DNA of 64,000 nt from Cyanobacteria bacterium OH_CDB_20 (GTDB lineage: Bacteria; Cyanobacteriota; Vampirovibrionia; Gastranaerophilales; Gastranaerophilaceae): contig JAEZIX010000026.1 of assembly GCA_023415935.1 (NCBI GenBank), positions 62,001 to 126,000 on the forward strand, in the 5' to 3' direction. A program made the position numbers and the translations under genes. Every line of letters starts with the position of its first letter. The first letter of the stretch is position 1. The notes under the pieces were generated by a model, which did no database searches, was not told where the DNA came from, and worked only from the letters and a program-made list of their open reading frames with translations. Positions 27,895-36,224 of the stretch are shown here, in pieces.

Positions 27895-27950
27895 TGATGT
27901 TATGGAGGCATGTCATAACGGTCGACTGAGTGGTCTTTGGGCCGATATTT
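27895..27950 (+). promoter_or_regulatory. Structured leader between infC and rpmI (possible L20-type autoregulatory RNA)
   Basis: Two adjacent hairpins: GTTATG (27899-27904) with CATAAC (27914-27919), and CGGTC (27919-27923) with GGCCG (27940-27944). It lies just before rpmI-rplT, where L20 commonly controls its own operon by binding leader RNA. Function inferred from position only. Confidence 0.35.
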
Positions 27951-27973
27951 AGCACTAAAAAAGGAGAAAAACT

Positions 27974-28183
27974 ATGCCTAAAATGAAAACACACCGTGCA
28001 GGCGCTAAAAGGTATAAAATTACTGCCTCAGGTAAAATCTTAAGAAGACAATCAGGTACAAAACACCTTCTTCAGCACAAAGATTCTGATAGAAAAAGAA
28101 GACTATCAGGTGTGGTAGAGGTTTCAGAAACTCATGTTAAATTGATTTCTAAACAGTTGCCATACAAAAAGTACTCAAGATAA
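27974..28183 (+). CDS. rpmI: Large-subunit ribosomal protein bL35
   Basis: 69-residue basic protein of the 50S subunit: PKMKTHRAGAKRYKITASGKILRRQSGTKHLL...KRRLSG, the family signature. A strong AAGGAG precedes the ATG. Position infC-rpmI-rplT is the conserved bacterial order. Confidence 0.97.
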   Translation: MPKMKTHRAGAKRYKITASGKILRRQSGTKHLLQHKDSDRKRRLSGVVEVSETHVKLISKQLPYKKYSR

Positions 28184-28212
28184 TTTAATGTGAATGAAGA
28201 AAGGAAAATACA

Positions 28213-28563
28213 ATGAGAGTTAAACGTGGAAACGTCTTAAGAAAAAGACATAAGAAAATATTAAAATTAGCAAAAGGTTTTAAAGGTGCAAGAAGCAGAA
28301 TATTTAAAGTAGCTAATACTGCTGTTATGAAAGCACTAAAATATCAATACAGAGACAGACGTCACCTAAAAAGAAATATGCGTCGTCTATGGATTGTTAG
28401 AATCAATGCAGCTGTTAGACAACATGGCATGAGCTATTCAAAATTTATGAACGCTCTTAAAAAATCTAACGTAACAGTTAACAGAAAAATGCTAGCTGAT
28501 ATGGCTGTAAGAGAACCAGAAGCATTCGCAGTTGTTGTAGAAACAGCGAAAGCTGCAAAATAA
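28213..28563 (+). CDS. rplT: Large-subunit ribosomal protein bL20
   Basis: 116 residues: MRVKRGNVLRKRHKKILKLAKGFKGARSRIFKVANTAVMKALKYQYRDRRHLKR, the typical bL20 N-terminal extension that threads into 23S rRNA; then the globular domain with RLWIVRINAAVRQHGMSYSKFM. Binds early in 50S assembly and is the usual autoregulator of this operon. Followed by a terminator. Confidence 0.97.
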   Translation: MRVKRGNVLRKRHKKILKLAKGFKGARSRIFKVANTAVMKALKYQYRDRRHLKRNMRRLWIVRINAAVRQHGMSYSKFMNALKKSNVTVNRKMLADMAVREPEAFAVVVETAKAAK

Positions 28564-28585
28564 TTTAGACTATTTAATTTAAACT

Positions 28586-28613
28586 AAGCCCTCAATTTAC
28601 TTGAGGGCTTTTT
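28586..28613 (+). terminator. Intrinsic terminator of infC operon
   Basis: AGCCCTCA...TTGAGGGCT stem with a T-run, 22 bases after rplT. Confidence 0.9.
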
Positions 28614-28715
28614 CGTATATTTGTATGAGATTTTAAAATTTGGATTAAAGTATAAAAATTTTTTCCCGTCTACCTTTGTAGAGAGAAAACCGCATTTAAG
28701 TTTGAGAGAGAAAAA

Positions 28716-29114
28716 ATGGTACAAGAAAATACAGGAATACTTTTAGTACAAAGTGATTTAAATAAAATTGTTTCAATGTCTGAAAAATGCATTTCAGCAG
28801 GAATTGATGATGAAACAATTTATGCAACTGTTTATGGCGAAGATATCCAAAAATTTCTTATGAGTAAAGGAATTGGAACCGTAATTATTGACGCAGATAT
28901 GTATAATATGGAAACCGCTTCAATCTTAAAAGCATATTCAAGCTTTTCTGACTTAGACGTGATTCTTGTCACCAAAACAGCAATGAAAAAAACAATAAGA
29001 ATGATAATGGACGAAAATCTAAAATATATTAACGCTGAAATCTCAAGCGAGGACCTTGCAAGAGTGCTTGGAATATATCAGCCGTTTTGGTTCAAAAAAG
29101 TGGTCCATCTGTAA
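28716..29114 (+). CDS. Unknown protein, possibly a degenerate receiver-like domain
   Basis: 132 residues, no certain family. The strand/helix rhythm (GILLVQSD..., GTVIIDADMYNMETASILKAY, LDVILVTKTAMKKTIRMIMDENLKYI) resembles a CheY-like fold with an Asp in the beta-3 position (IIDAD) but without the acidic pair near the start or the final Lys-Pro. It would be a pseudo-receiver; this is a fold guess from pattern. Stands alone between two terminators. Ribosome site is GAGAG. Confidence 0.6.
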   Translation: MVQENTGILLVQSDLNKIVSMSEKCISAGIDDETIYATVYGEDIQKFLMSKGIGTVIIDADMYNMETASILKAYSSFSDLDVILVTKTAMKKTIRMIMDENLKYINAEISSEDLARVLGIYQPFWFKKVVHL

Positions 29115-29163
29115 AAGAGACTTATTTATAACTGAGAACAACTTAACACAAACAACCCTAATT

Positions 29164-29188
29164 GCCTCTAATAAAGAGGCTTTTTTTT
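29164..29188 (+). terminator. Intrinsic terminator
   Basis: GCCTCT / AGAGGC hairpin with eight T, after the 132-residue gene. Confidence 0.9.
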
Positions 29189-29267
29189 GTGAAAAATTGC
29201 GCGTGTTTTAGAAACTTAACATGGGGCTTGATTTAAAACCATGTTTTAAATAATATTGATTTTACGA

Positions 29268-29401
29268 ACCGAAGAAAGTAGGGGGGCTAACGAAGTTAGC
29301 GAAATGGGCAAATTGATTGAAGGCATAAGCCTTTAAAATAAAAAATCAGTTTGAAAAAACCAAAACGCAAAACTAACTGCCCTTAAAGATAAAGACCCTG
29401 C
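29268..29401 (+). ncRNA. Ribosomal L10-leader-like autoregulatory RNA
   Basis: Lies in the 429-base gap before rplJ. Outer pairing GTAGGG (29278-29283) with CCCTGC (29396-29401) encloses a perfect hairpin GCTAAC/GTTAGC (29286-29300), a stem GGGCA (29306-29310) with TGCCC (29378-29382), an arm 29310-29318 with 29344-29352 (one G-U) and a tip AAGGC/GCCTT (29320-29333). The GAAGAAAGTAGG lead resembles the AGACAGUAGG element of known L10 leaders, which bind L10(L12) and repress rplJL. Fold drawn by eye. Confidence 0.65.
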
Positions 29402-29543
29402 CTAGGATCAAAGAAATTTTTAACTATTACAAGAGTTTATAGCTCTTTGCAATTATAAAAATGTTGATTTTACGGTTCCTGCAAGCGTAAAAGTTTTTGC
29501 GTTTGGAAAATAGGTCGATATTACAACAAAAAAGGAGCACAAA

Positions 29544-30065
29544 ATGGCAACAAAAGCTTTCAAACAAGAAAAAATTGAAGCTATTAAAGAACAATTCAGT
29601 AAAGCAAAAGTAGCCATCGTAACTGAGTACAAAGGTTTTTCTGTAGAAGAAATCACTAAACTTCGTAGAGAACTTCAAAAATTAAATTCAGATTACATGG
29701 TAACAAAAAATACTTTAGCAAAAATTGCTGTTAAAGATACTGAATATGAAGTGTTAACTGATTCTTTCAAAGGATCAATTGCTGTAGCATTTGGTTTTGA
29801 AGATCAGGCAGCACCTGCAAAAGTTCTTGCAAAATTTATCAAAGAGACTAAGAAAGGTGAAATCTTAGGAGCTGCTCTTGACGGACAATTACTTAGTGCA
29901 AACGATGCAAGAGCGCTTGCTGATATCCCATCAAGAGAAGAACTATACGCAAAAATGCTTGGCTGCGTAAACTCACCTGCAACAGGTATCGTTGGTTCTA
30001 TCAACGCTGTAATGAGCAGCTTGGTAAGAGCAATCGACGCAGTTGCAAAACAAAAATCTGCTTAA
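29544..30065 (+). CDS. rplJ: Large-subunit ribosomal protein uL10
   Basis: Base of the L7/L12 stalk. 173 residues: ATKAFKQEKIEAIKEQFSKAKVAIVTEYKGFSVEEITKLRRELQ..., LNSDYMVTKNTLAKIA, the SIAVAFGFED strand and PSREELYAKMLGCVNSPATGIVGSINAVMSSLVRAIDA of the family C-terminus. Strong AAGGAG; long structured leader upstream; rplL follows after 65 bases. Confidence 0.97.
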   Translation: MATKAFKQEKIEAIKEQFSKAKVAIVTEYKGFSVEEITKLRRELQKLNSDYMVTKNTLAKIAVKDTEYEVLTDSFKGSIAVAFGFEDQAAPAKVLAKFIKETKKGEILGAALDGQLLSANDARALADIPSREELYAKMLGCVNSPATGIVGSINAVMSSLVRAIDAVAKQKSA

Positions 30066-30130
30066 TCGCTTAAGCAAAAAACAAAAAACAAAAACAATTA
30101 CACTAAAATAAATAAAAAGGAGAAATTAAA

Positions 30131-30505
30131 ATGAGTGTACAAACAATTCTAGAATCAATTGAAAAATTAACTTTAATCGAAGCTGCTGAATTAGTAAAAG
30201 CAATGGAAGAAAAATTCGGCGTTTCTGCTGCAGCTCCTGTTGCAGTTGCTGCTGCAGCTCCTGCTGCTGCTGCTGATGCTGGCGAAGCTGCTGATGCTGA
30301 AGTATCTGTTATTCTTGCATCAGTTGGTGCTAAGAAAATCGACGTTCTTAAAGAAGTTAGAGCTATCACAGGTCTTGGCTTAAAAGAAGCTAAAGATTTA
30401 GTAGACGGCGCTCCAAAACCAGTTAAAGAAAACATCAAAAAAGAAGAAGCTAACGAAATTAAGAAAAAACTTGAAGAACTTGGCGCAACAGTTGAAGTTA
30501 AATAG
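30131..30505 (+). CDS. rplL: Large-subunit ribosomal protein bL12
   Basis: Stalk protein that recruits GTPase factors. 124 residues: N-terminal dimerisation helices (LIEAAELVKAMEEKFGVSAAAP), a very Ala-rich hinge (about 36-58), and the factor-binding domain (VSVILASVGAKKIDVLKEVRAITGLGLKEAKDLVDGAPKPVKENIKKEEA...LEELGATVEVK). Follows rplJ and ends at a terminator. Confidence 0.98.
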   Translation: MSVQTILESIEKLTLIEAAELVKAMEEKFGVSAAAPVAVAAAAPAAAADAGEAADAEVSVILASVGAKKIDVLKEVRAITGLGLKEAKDLVDGAPKPVKENIKKEEANEIKKKLEELGATVEVK

Positions 30506-30525
30506 TTTTAACATAAAACTTTTAA

Positions 30526-30556
30526 AAAGAGATAACTTAGGTTATCTCTTTTTTTG
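30526..30556 (+). terminator. Intrinsic terminator of rplJL
   Basis: Perfect 11-bp stem AAAGAGATAAC / GTTATCTCTTT with TTAG loop and a T-run. Confidence 0.92.
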
Positions 30557-30670
30557 TGTCTTGGTTACTAATTAATTTTTCCCCTATTAGCTAATAGTAT
30601 TTTTTTATAAATTTGAAAATACTAAGCATATTAAAAAGTTGATATTTGTAAAAAGAAGCGGGAGAAAAAA

Positions 30671-31252
30671 ATGAAAAAATTATCAATGTTAGTTTGTGTA
30701 ATGGTATTGGGTGCAGGTTTAGCTTCTCATGCTGCTTGTCCTTGTAATTCATCATGTGATTCTTGTGCTGCGCCAGCGCCGGCTGCGCCTTGCTGTGGTA
30801 GTTCAACAACTACAACAGATACGACCACAACTTCAGATGGATGTTGCAAGATTCCAAAAGATATAGTTGTAAAACAAGATTCTTGTTGTTGGCCACTGTC
30901 TCAAGAAGCATTGTTTAGAAAACTTTGCCTTGGCAATTGTCAGTTAGATAAAGCAAATTGCTTGTATAAAAAATTACAAGAGTGTAATGCACCTTTAGAA
31001 GAAAGATTAAAATGCGAAAAGGCAAAATTATGCGACATGATTAAATGTGGTGCATGTTCAACTGATATTAAAAATCAGAAGAAAACAATAAAAAATATTG
31101 AAAAGGAAATTAAATCTAATTGGGAAACTTATGAAGATGACCTCAAGTGTCTATTGACTCCTGAACAAGAAAAGAATATGAGAAAATTCAATTCAGAAGC
31201 AAATTCCACATATAAGAAACTTAAAAATGGTTCTTGCTGCTGCAAAAAATAA
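30671..31252 (+). CDS. Cysteine-rich secreted protein, unknown
   Basis: 193 residues with a clear Sec signal peptide (MKKLSMLVCVMVLGAGLASHAA, cleavage after about 22). By my count the mature part has 22 Cys, many as CC pairs and one terminal CCC, a Thr-rich linker (about 45-56), then a Lys/Glu helical region. No zinc-finger spacing is regular, so it may be a disulfide-rich envelope protein. Not a lipoprotein by the lipobox rule (His at -3). GGGAG ribosome site. Family not recognised. Confidence 0.75.
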   Translation: MKKLSMLVCVMVLGAGLASHAACPCNSSCDSCAAPAPAAPCCGSSTTTTDTTTTSDGCCKIPKDIVVKQDSCCWPLSQEALFRKLCLGNCQLDKANCLYKKLQECNAPLEERLKCEKAKLCDMIKCGACSTDIKNQKKTIKNIEKEIKSNWETYEDDLKCLLTPEQEKNMRKFNSEANSTYKKLKNGSCCCKK

Positions 31253-31281
31253 AAAATTCCTATCCTATCAAAATACGTTCT

Positions 31282-31314
31282 TGGCTCTTAGGTGATACTT
31301 AAGAGCCATTTTTT
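31282..31314 (+). terminator. Intrinsic terminator
   Basis: TGGCTCTT / AAGAGCCA stem and six T, after the Cys-rich gene. Confidence 0.88.
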
Positions 31315-31405
31315 CAATCTAATCTATATAAAGGGTTTACTTTTTGAATAAAATTATTAAAATAAAAGTGAAGGTATTATATGGTTAGATAAGATAGGAG
31401 AACCT

Positions 31406-31960
31406 ATGGGTACATTAAGTGGCCAAAGCTTAATTACATCAGCAGTTTCAGGATTAACAAATACATTTTCTGCTGTTGCAAGTTATAATGGAAAAACAAG
31501 CTTGTCATTAGATGATTTGTCAAACCCTTCCAGTGAACTTTTAAACAAGCTGGGCTATAACAATTCATTTTTAAGCTATTTATCAAGCAATTTTTCAAAC
31601 TTAGATTCAGATAATGATGGCAATATTACAGGCGAAGATGTTTCTAAATTAACTCAAACAATGCAATCACAAGGGTTAACATACAATGAAATTGCGCAAC
31701 TTGCAGCATCTGGCAGTATAAGTTCAACCTTGTCTGAAACAGTATTAAATTATTTCCAAAAAATTGATAAAAACGGTGATGGAAGAGTTACAAGTTCTGA
31801 AATATCAGCATTTGGTTTTGAAGCTGACAGACAAAAAATGGATACAGAATATAATGGCTTTAAATCATCAAGCATGAGTACTTTCTATACAGATTTAGAC
31901 AGTACAGAAAAACCTACCAGCATTATTGACAACATGTATCCAACAGAAAATAATTCGTAA
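31406..31960 (+). CDS. EF-hand calcium-binding protein
   Basis: 184 residues, Ser/Asn/Thr-rich. Two EF-hand loops: DSDNDGNITGED (about 72-83, unusual Asp at position 12) and a canonical DKNGDGRVTSSE (about 124-135), each flanked by helix-like sequence. No classical signal peptide; the first 30 residues are Ser/Thr/Ala-rich (MGTLSGQSLITSAVSG). Probably a calcium sensor or buffer; the site of action is unknown. Good ribosome site AGGAG. Transcript ends at the hairpin at 31998. Confidence 0.85.
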   Translation: MGTLSGQSLITSAVSGLTNTFSAVASYNGKTSLSLDDLSNPSSELLNKLGYNNSFLSYLSSNFSNLDSDNDGNITGEDVSKLTQTMQSQGLTYNEIAQLAASGSISSTLSETVLNYFQKIDKNGDGRVTSSEISAFGFEADRQKMDTEYNGFKSSSMSTFYTDLDSTEKPTSIIDNMYPTENNS

Positions 31961-31997
31961 TAAGTAAAGTATCGTTGATTAATATAAAATGAAAAAG

Positions 31998-32026
31998 AAA
32001 ACAGGCTATATGGCCTGTTTTTTCTT
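31998..32026. terminator. Bidirectional intrinsic terminator
   Basis: AAAACAGGC / GCCTGTTTT stem with T-rich tails on both strands, between the EF-hand gene (plus) and the small minus-strand gene ending at 32048. Confidence 0.85.
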
Positions 32027-32047
32027 TATGTTTTTTGAAAAACTATA

Positions 32048-32224
32048 TTATTCTTTAATGATAATCAGATTGTTTGCAATTTTCATTTTTGTTGTAGGCA
32101 AAATTACATCATTAAGCCCGTTTGCTATGCTTAATATTTTACCTGCTGCAAGCGTTACTTCTTCACCTTTGTATGTGAAAGTGTAGTCTGTTTCTCTGTC
32201 TGAACGAATTGTGATTTGATCCAT
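32048..32224 (-). CDS. Small conserved-looking protein after recR (58 aa)
   Basis: ATG at 32224 with AAGGAA before it, stop at 32048; 22 bases after recR on the same strand. The product is regular beta-like sequence: MDQITIRSDRETDYTFTYKG, then EEVTLAAGKILSIANGLNDV and a KMKIANNLIIIKE end. No family recognised. The plus-strand frame overlapping it (31989-32186) is a shadow. It is likely the last gene of the ybaB-recR transcript, which ends at 31998-32026. Confidence 0.65.
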   Translation of the reverse strand: MDQITIRSDRETDYTFTYKGEEVTLAAGKILSIANGLNDVILPTTKMKIANNLIIIKE

Positions 32225-32246
32225 GTTTATTTTCCTTATTATTGTG

Positions 32247-32843
32247 TTAAATTTCTCTTCGGCCTTCTATTGCGCGGGCCAAGGTTATCTCATCTGCGTA
32301 TTCAAGATCTGAACCCACAGGGAGCCCGAATGCTATTCTGGAAACCTTTACGTTGAAAGGCTTTATAAGTTTATTGAGATATAAACTCGTTGCCTCTCCT
32401 TCTACAGAAGGGCTTAACGCCAGGATAACTTCTTTTATGTCATCTTTTGCAATTCTTTGGAGAAGCTCTTTTATTCTGATATCTTCTGCTCCTATTCCAT
32501 CTATTGGAGATATCAAACCCTGAAGTACATGGTACATTCCTTTGTATTCATTGGTTTTTTCAATTGCAATCAGGTCTTTTGTCTCTGATACAACACAAAT
32601 TGTTTGTCTGTCTCTATTATGATTTTGACATATTTCGCAAGGATTTGAAGCCGACATATTAAAACAGACATCGCAATAGTGAATATTGTTTTTGGCTTCT
32701 ACCATAATGTTTGCGAATTTTTCAACTTCGGCAACAGGCATTTTAAGCAAATGAAATGCCATTCTTTGCGCTGATTTCGGTCCAATTCCCGGAAACTTTT
32801 GAAAGAATTCGATTAAGTTAGCAAGCGGTTTTGTATATTGCAT
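32247..32843 (-). CDS. recR: Recombination mediator RecR
   Basis: RecR forms a DNA-clamp tetramer and acts with RecO (12239-13027) to load RecA at gaps. 198 residues: helix-hairpin-helix (FFQKFPGIGPKSAQRMAFHLL), Cys4 zinc finger (CDVC...CEICQN), Toprim domain (ICVVSETKDLIAIEKTNEYKGMYHVLQGLISPIDGIG) and C-terminal Walker-like end (ASRIAFGLPVGSDLEYADEITLARAIEGR). Its ATG overlaps the ybaB stop, the usual arrangement. Confidence 0.97.
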   Translation of the reverse strand: MQYTKPLANLIEFFQKFPGIGPKSAQRMAFHLLKMPVAEVEKFANIMVEAKNNIHYCDVCFNMSASNPCEICQNHNRDRQTICVVSETKDLIAIEKTNEYKGMYHVLQGLISPIDGIGAEDIRIKELLQRIAKDDIKEVILALSPSVEGEATSLYLNKLIKPFNVKVSRIAFGLPVGSDLEYADEITLARAIEGRREI

Positions 32844-33175
32844 TAAAATAGACCCGGTATGCTGATTCCGCCAGTTGCTGCCTTCATTTTAGACTCCATT
32901 TTTGATGAAGCTTCTTTGCTTGCTTGAGTTATAGCTGTTGTAATAAGATCCTCAAGCATTTCAACTGTATCTTCGTCAACAGATTCAGGATTTTCAGGAT
33001 TTATTGCTTCTTTTGAAAGTTTTATAGATTTAAATTTTCCTTGCCCGTCGCAAACCGCTTTTACTGCGCCATTACCTGCCTCAGCTGATATTTCCATTGC
33101 TTGAAGCTCGCCTTGCACATTTTGCAGTTTCTTTTGCATTTCTTGAGCTTGTTTCATCATTGCTGCTATATTCAT
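32843..33175 (-). CDS. ybaB: YbaB/EbfC family nucleoid-associated protein
   Basis: Small dimeric DNA-binding protein. 110 residues: MNIAAMMKQAQEMQKKLQNV helix, EISAEAGNGAVKAVCDGQGKFKSIKLS sheet, VEMLEDLITTAITQASKEASSKM helix. AAGGAGGAG precedes the ATG and a good promoter lies about 38-66 bases upstream. dnaX, the usual upstream partner, is absent; a 56-residue gene is there instead. Confidence 0.93.
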   Translation of the reverse strand: MNIAAMMKQAQEMQKKLQNVQGELQAMEISAEAGNGAVKAVCDGQGKFKSIKLSKEAINPENPESVDEDTVEMLEDLITTAITQASKEASSKMESKMKAATGGISIPGLF

Positions 33176-33212
33176 AAAAACTCCTCCTTAATTTATTCAG
33201 TGAATATTTATG

Positions 33213-33241
33213 ATTATAAGACAACAATATTTTTAGAACAA
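33213..33241 (-). promoter_or_regulatory. Predicted promoter of ybaB-recR
   Basis: On the minus strand: TTGTTC (33241-33236), 17-base spacer, perfect TATAAT (33218-33213), starting about 40 bases before ybaB. Confidence 0.55.
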
Positions 33242-33255
33242 GTCCGCTTTTACTT

Positions 33256-33426
33256 TTACATAGACCTTCTCATTAAATCAGATATTTTAACTTCTGATTT
33301 TTTAGGTTTCAAAGGTTCTGTTATTATAGATTCTTTTACAGGTTTGAATTGGGATAATCCCACATATATCTTCTTTTCATCTTTTATCATTAATATTTCT
33401 TTTAAGAAATTCATAATTTCTGCCAT
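33256..33426 (-). CDS. Small unknown protein (56 aa) upstream of ybaB
   Basis: ATG at 33426 after AAAGGA, stop at 33256. Starts MAEIMNFLKEILMIKDEKKI, then a Lys/Pro linker, and ends KISDLMRRSM. No family recognised. The overlapping 136-codon plus-strand frame (33101-33511) has no ribosome site and runs antisense to ybaB, so I take this minus-strand gene as real. Its own promoter is in the short gap shared with the divergent gene at 33537. Confidence 0.55.
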   Translation of the reverse strand: MAEIMNFLKEILMIKDEKKIYVGLSQFKPVKESIITEPLKPKKSEVKISDLMRRSM

Positions 33427-33536
33427 TGTTATTTATCCTTTCTCTCAATATTGTAATCGTAAACTCAAGGATTTATATACTTTATTAAAACTATTTTTTA
33501 AATATTTTTAATCCCCAATTATGGTATAGTTATATT

Positions 33537-34259
33537 ATGAGAAATAATCTGGAAACCGAAACCTCTACTAATACTCATTCTGCAGAGAAGGCATATTCTT
33601 ACTGTCTTGAAAACAAAGAACATGAGGATATAATTGAGCTCCTAAATTCCCAAGATGAGCTGAAGAAACAGGCTGCAATATTAAATCTCAAAGAAATAAA
33701 ATCTTCCCGCGAAGCATCAATTTTTATTATGAATCTTACGGGTCAAAGCAGCCTCATAAGGGAAATAACGGCGATTAAGCTGAACGAGTTTGTCAAAAAT
33801 GATAAATACAGGCAATTTTTCCAACAGGGTAATATTCTTGAAAAATTAGCCATGGCGATAATAGACGTTAACCCAACAGTTTGTAGAAACGTTATTGAGA
33901 TATTAATTAAAATAGATAATAAAAAATATCTGGTTCAAGAAATCAGTAAAAAATTTTTTGAAGCTTATGAAGAAGTTAAAAACTTTAAAAACTATAAAAG
34001 TTATGAGGCAAATAAAAAAATATTTAAACTCTATTGGTACTTAGAATCTATTTATATCCTTCTGGGTGATTTTAGTAAGGATGAAAATTTTAATAAAATT
34101 CTTAAAATTTCAGCAGAATTTAAAGATTATACAATAAGAGAAAAAGCCGCTAAAATAATTGCGCAGATTAATGATTGTTCAGATGAGATAAAAATGTATA
34201 AAAATATGCTTCAAACGGATGAAAATCTTTATGTGAGAAGATATTTGTCAAAATTATGA
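33537..34259 (+). CDS. HEAT-repeat-like helical protein
   Basis: 240 residues, all-helical, with repeated units such as DELKKQAAILNLKEI and SSLIREITAIKLNEFV that look like HEAT/Armadillo helical pairs, used for protein binding. Cytosolic. There is no ribosome site; a TATAGT -10-like element (33525-33530) ends six bases before the ATG, so the mRNA may be leaderless. It is followed by the ABC exporter after 29 bases. Confidence 0.65.
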   Translation: MRNNLETETSTNTHSAEKAYSYCLENKEHEDIIELLNSQDELKKQAAILNLKEIKSSREASIFIMNLTGQSSLIREITAIKLNEFVKNDKYRQFFQQGNILEKLAMAIIDVNPTVCRNVIEILIKIDNKKYLVQEISKKFFEAYEEVKNFKNYKSYEANKKIFKLYWYLESIYILLGDFSKDENFNKILKISAEFKDYTIREKAAKIIAQINDCSDEIKMYKNMLQTDENLYVRRYLSKL

Positions 34260-34288
34260 TATACTTCTATTAGTTGCGAAGGTTAAAT

Positions 34289-36100
34289 ATGTTTTATATT
34301 CCGTTTTTCAAATTTGTAAAATATTTTGGTAAAGGCTATTATTTAAAGTTGGTAAATATGCTGTTTTTAGCATTTATGGCTAGTTTGCTCGACTTTGTGA
34401 GCGTTGCCATAATTTTCCCGGTTGTAATGCTTATCATGAACCCTAATCAACTTGCAAACAGTTTTTATATGAGGTTAATTGCCAAATTTGTCCCTATTCC
34501 TGATAACCAAAGACTATTGATAATATTTGGATGTGGTTTTGTTTTCCTTGTTATACTTAAGAACATTTATATGATTTTTAATATGTACTGGCAGAATAAG
34601 ACAATTAAAGACTGGACTTTGTCTGTTAATAAAAAACTTATGAAATATTTTTTATTTGCGCCGTATGAAGAAAATCTTAAAGACTCTGATTCTCAGAAAA
34701 TATTTGATATGACCAGCACAGTAGAGCAGGTTTTTGATAATTTTGTATTTAAAGTGATTATCTTTACGTCAAATACGCTTGTTGTTGCTGTAATATTCAG
34801 CTGGCTTATTTATCTTCTTCCTTTTTATACTGCTATTGCTGTTGTGTTTTTCATTGTATCAGCTTCTTTGCAAAACTTTTTCTTTAGAAGATGGAGTAAA
34901 AATATTGCAGACGAAAGATACAACCTTACAAAAGGTTCTTTTGAAACCTTAATGTCCAGTTTAAGATGTTTGAAAGATATAAAAGTCACTGGCTCAGAGG
35001 GATATTTTTGCTCAGTATATAATAAAATATCAGAAAAAATCATACCTTTGTCTGAAAGAATCAATCTTATTCCTATTATTCCGCAATATATCATTGAAAT
35101 AATCTTTGTAATGACAGTAATAATATTAGCTATCGGGATTTTTATAGAATACAATGGCAACCCTACGAATATCATGATGATATTTGGTGTAGTTGCAATT
35201 TCTATCTATAGAATTGCACCTTTAATCTACAAAAGTCAGGTTTGTATAAACTATATAAACATTTACAAAGAATATTTAGATAAAATCATTGATACATACG
35301 AAAGATACAGCAAATATGATGATTATATTTCTAACCCTACAAAAGAAAGAATGACTTTTTATGATTCAATAGATCTTAAGGATATTACTTTTTCTTATGA
35401 TAAAGAAGCGGACGTTTTAAAAAGTATTAGTCTGAACATAAAAAGAGGAGAATTCGTCGGAATAATTGGACTTTCTGGAGCGGGTAAAACGACTCTTGTA
35501 GACGCAATGATGGGACTTTTGATTCCAAAGGGTGACATCTCTGTTGATGGGACTTTAATAACGCCAAAAAACATAAGAGAATACCAAAATATAATAGGTT
35601 ATGTCGCACAAAATATAAATACAATAGGTGGAAGTATTGCAAAGAACGTTGCTTGGGGCATGGATGAAGAAGAGATTGATAAAGATATGGTTGTAAAAGC
35701 CCTGAAGGATGCACAGCTTTATGATCAACTTATATCAATGCCTAATGGCTTGGATACAATCCTTACTCCTGATGGCTCAGGGCTATCTCAAGGCCAAAAA
35801 CAAAGAATCGGTATTGCAAGAGCTTTATACCGTTCTCCTGAGATTTTAATTTTGGATGAGGCAACTTCTTCTCTTGATGTTAAGGTCGAAAATGAACTTA
35901 CAGAGATATTGCAAAAACTTAAAGGCGATAAAACAATTATTGCAATTGCGCACAGATTTTCTACGCTTAAAAACTGCGACAAAATTATATATTTAAAAGA
36001 TGGGGTTCTTGTTGACGTTGGAACTTTCAGTAAACTTTCAAGTAAATATGAAGAATTTGAAGAAATCATAAGGCTATCAAGGATTAACCTTGATAACTAG
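34289..36100 (+). CDS. MsbA/PglK-type ABC exporter (membrane plus ATPase)
   Basis: 603 residues from the ATG at 34289, which has GAAGG seven bases upstream; a TTG at 34274 in the same frame has none. Six membrane helices in the first 320 residues, then an ATPase: Walker A GLSGAGKTT, Q-loop GYVAQNINT, signature LSQGQKQRIGIARAL, Walker B ILILDEATSSLD and His-switch AIAHRFST. Complete half-transporter that works as a homodimer, exporting a lipid or lipid-linked sugar (PglK/MsbA style). It lies before a GT39-like membrane protein, which supports a glycolipid role; the substrate is not known. Confidence 0.9.
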   Translation: MFYIPFFKFVKYFGKGYYLKLVNMLFLAFMASLLDFVSVAIIFPVVMLIMNPNQLANSFYMRLIAKFVPIPDNQRLLIIFGCGFVFLVILKNIYMIFNMYWQNKTIKDWTLSVNKKLMKYFLFAPYEENLKDSDSQKIFDMTSTVEQVFDNFVFKVIIFTSNTLVVAVIFSWLIYLLPFYTAIAVVFFIVSASLQNFFFRRWSKNIADERYNLTKGSFETLMSSLRCLKDIKVTGSEGYFCSVYNKISEKIIPLSERINLIPIIPQYIIEIIFVMTVIILAIGIFIEYNGNPTNIMMIFGVVAISIYRIAPLIYKSQVCINYINIYKEYLDKIIDTYERYSKYDDYISNPTKERMTFYDSIDLKDITFSYDKEADVLKSISLNIKRGEFVGIIGLSGAGKTTLVDAMMGLLIPKGDISVDGTLITPKNIREYQNIIGYVAQNINTIGGSIAKNVAWGMDEEEIDKDMVVKALKDAQLYDQLISMPNGLDTILTPDGSGLSQGQKQRIGIARALYRSPEILILDEATSSLDVKVENELTEILQKLKGDKTIIAIAHRFSTLKNCDKIIYLKDGVLVDVGTFSKLSSKYEEFEEIIRLSRINLDN

Positions 36101-36224
36101 TAAAACTAATTATAGTTGTATAAACATAACGCGATTTGTGCTAATATAGATTGCAATAGACCCCATATATTTTTATTAAAATAAAAATAGTAAGTTTGTT
36201 GACATAACTTGAGGGCCATTCAGA

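Noticed and set aside
29427..29678. 83-codon and 67-codon minus-strand ORFs before rplJ
   Set aside because: Antisense to the rplJ leader and gene start.
33101..33511. 136-codon plus-strand ORF
   Set aside because: Antisense to ybaB and to a minus-strand ORF with a good ribosome site; hydrophobic Phe/Tyr/Ile-rich shadow with no ribosome site.
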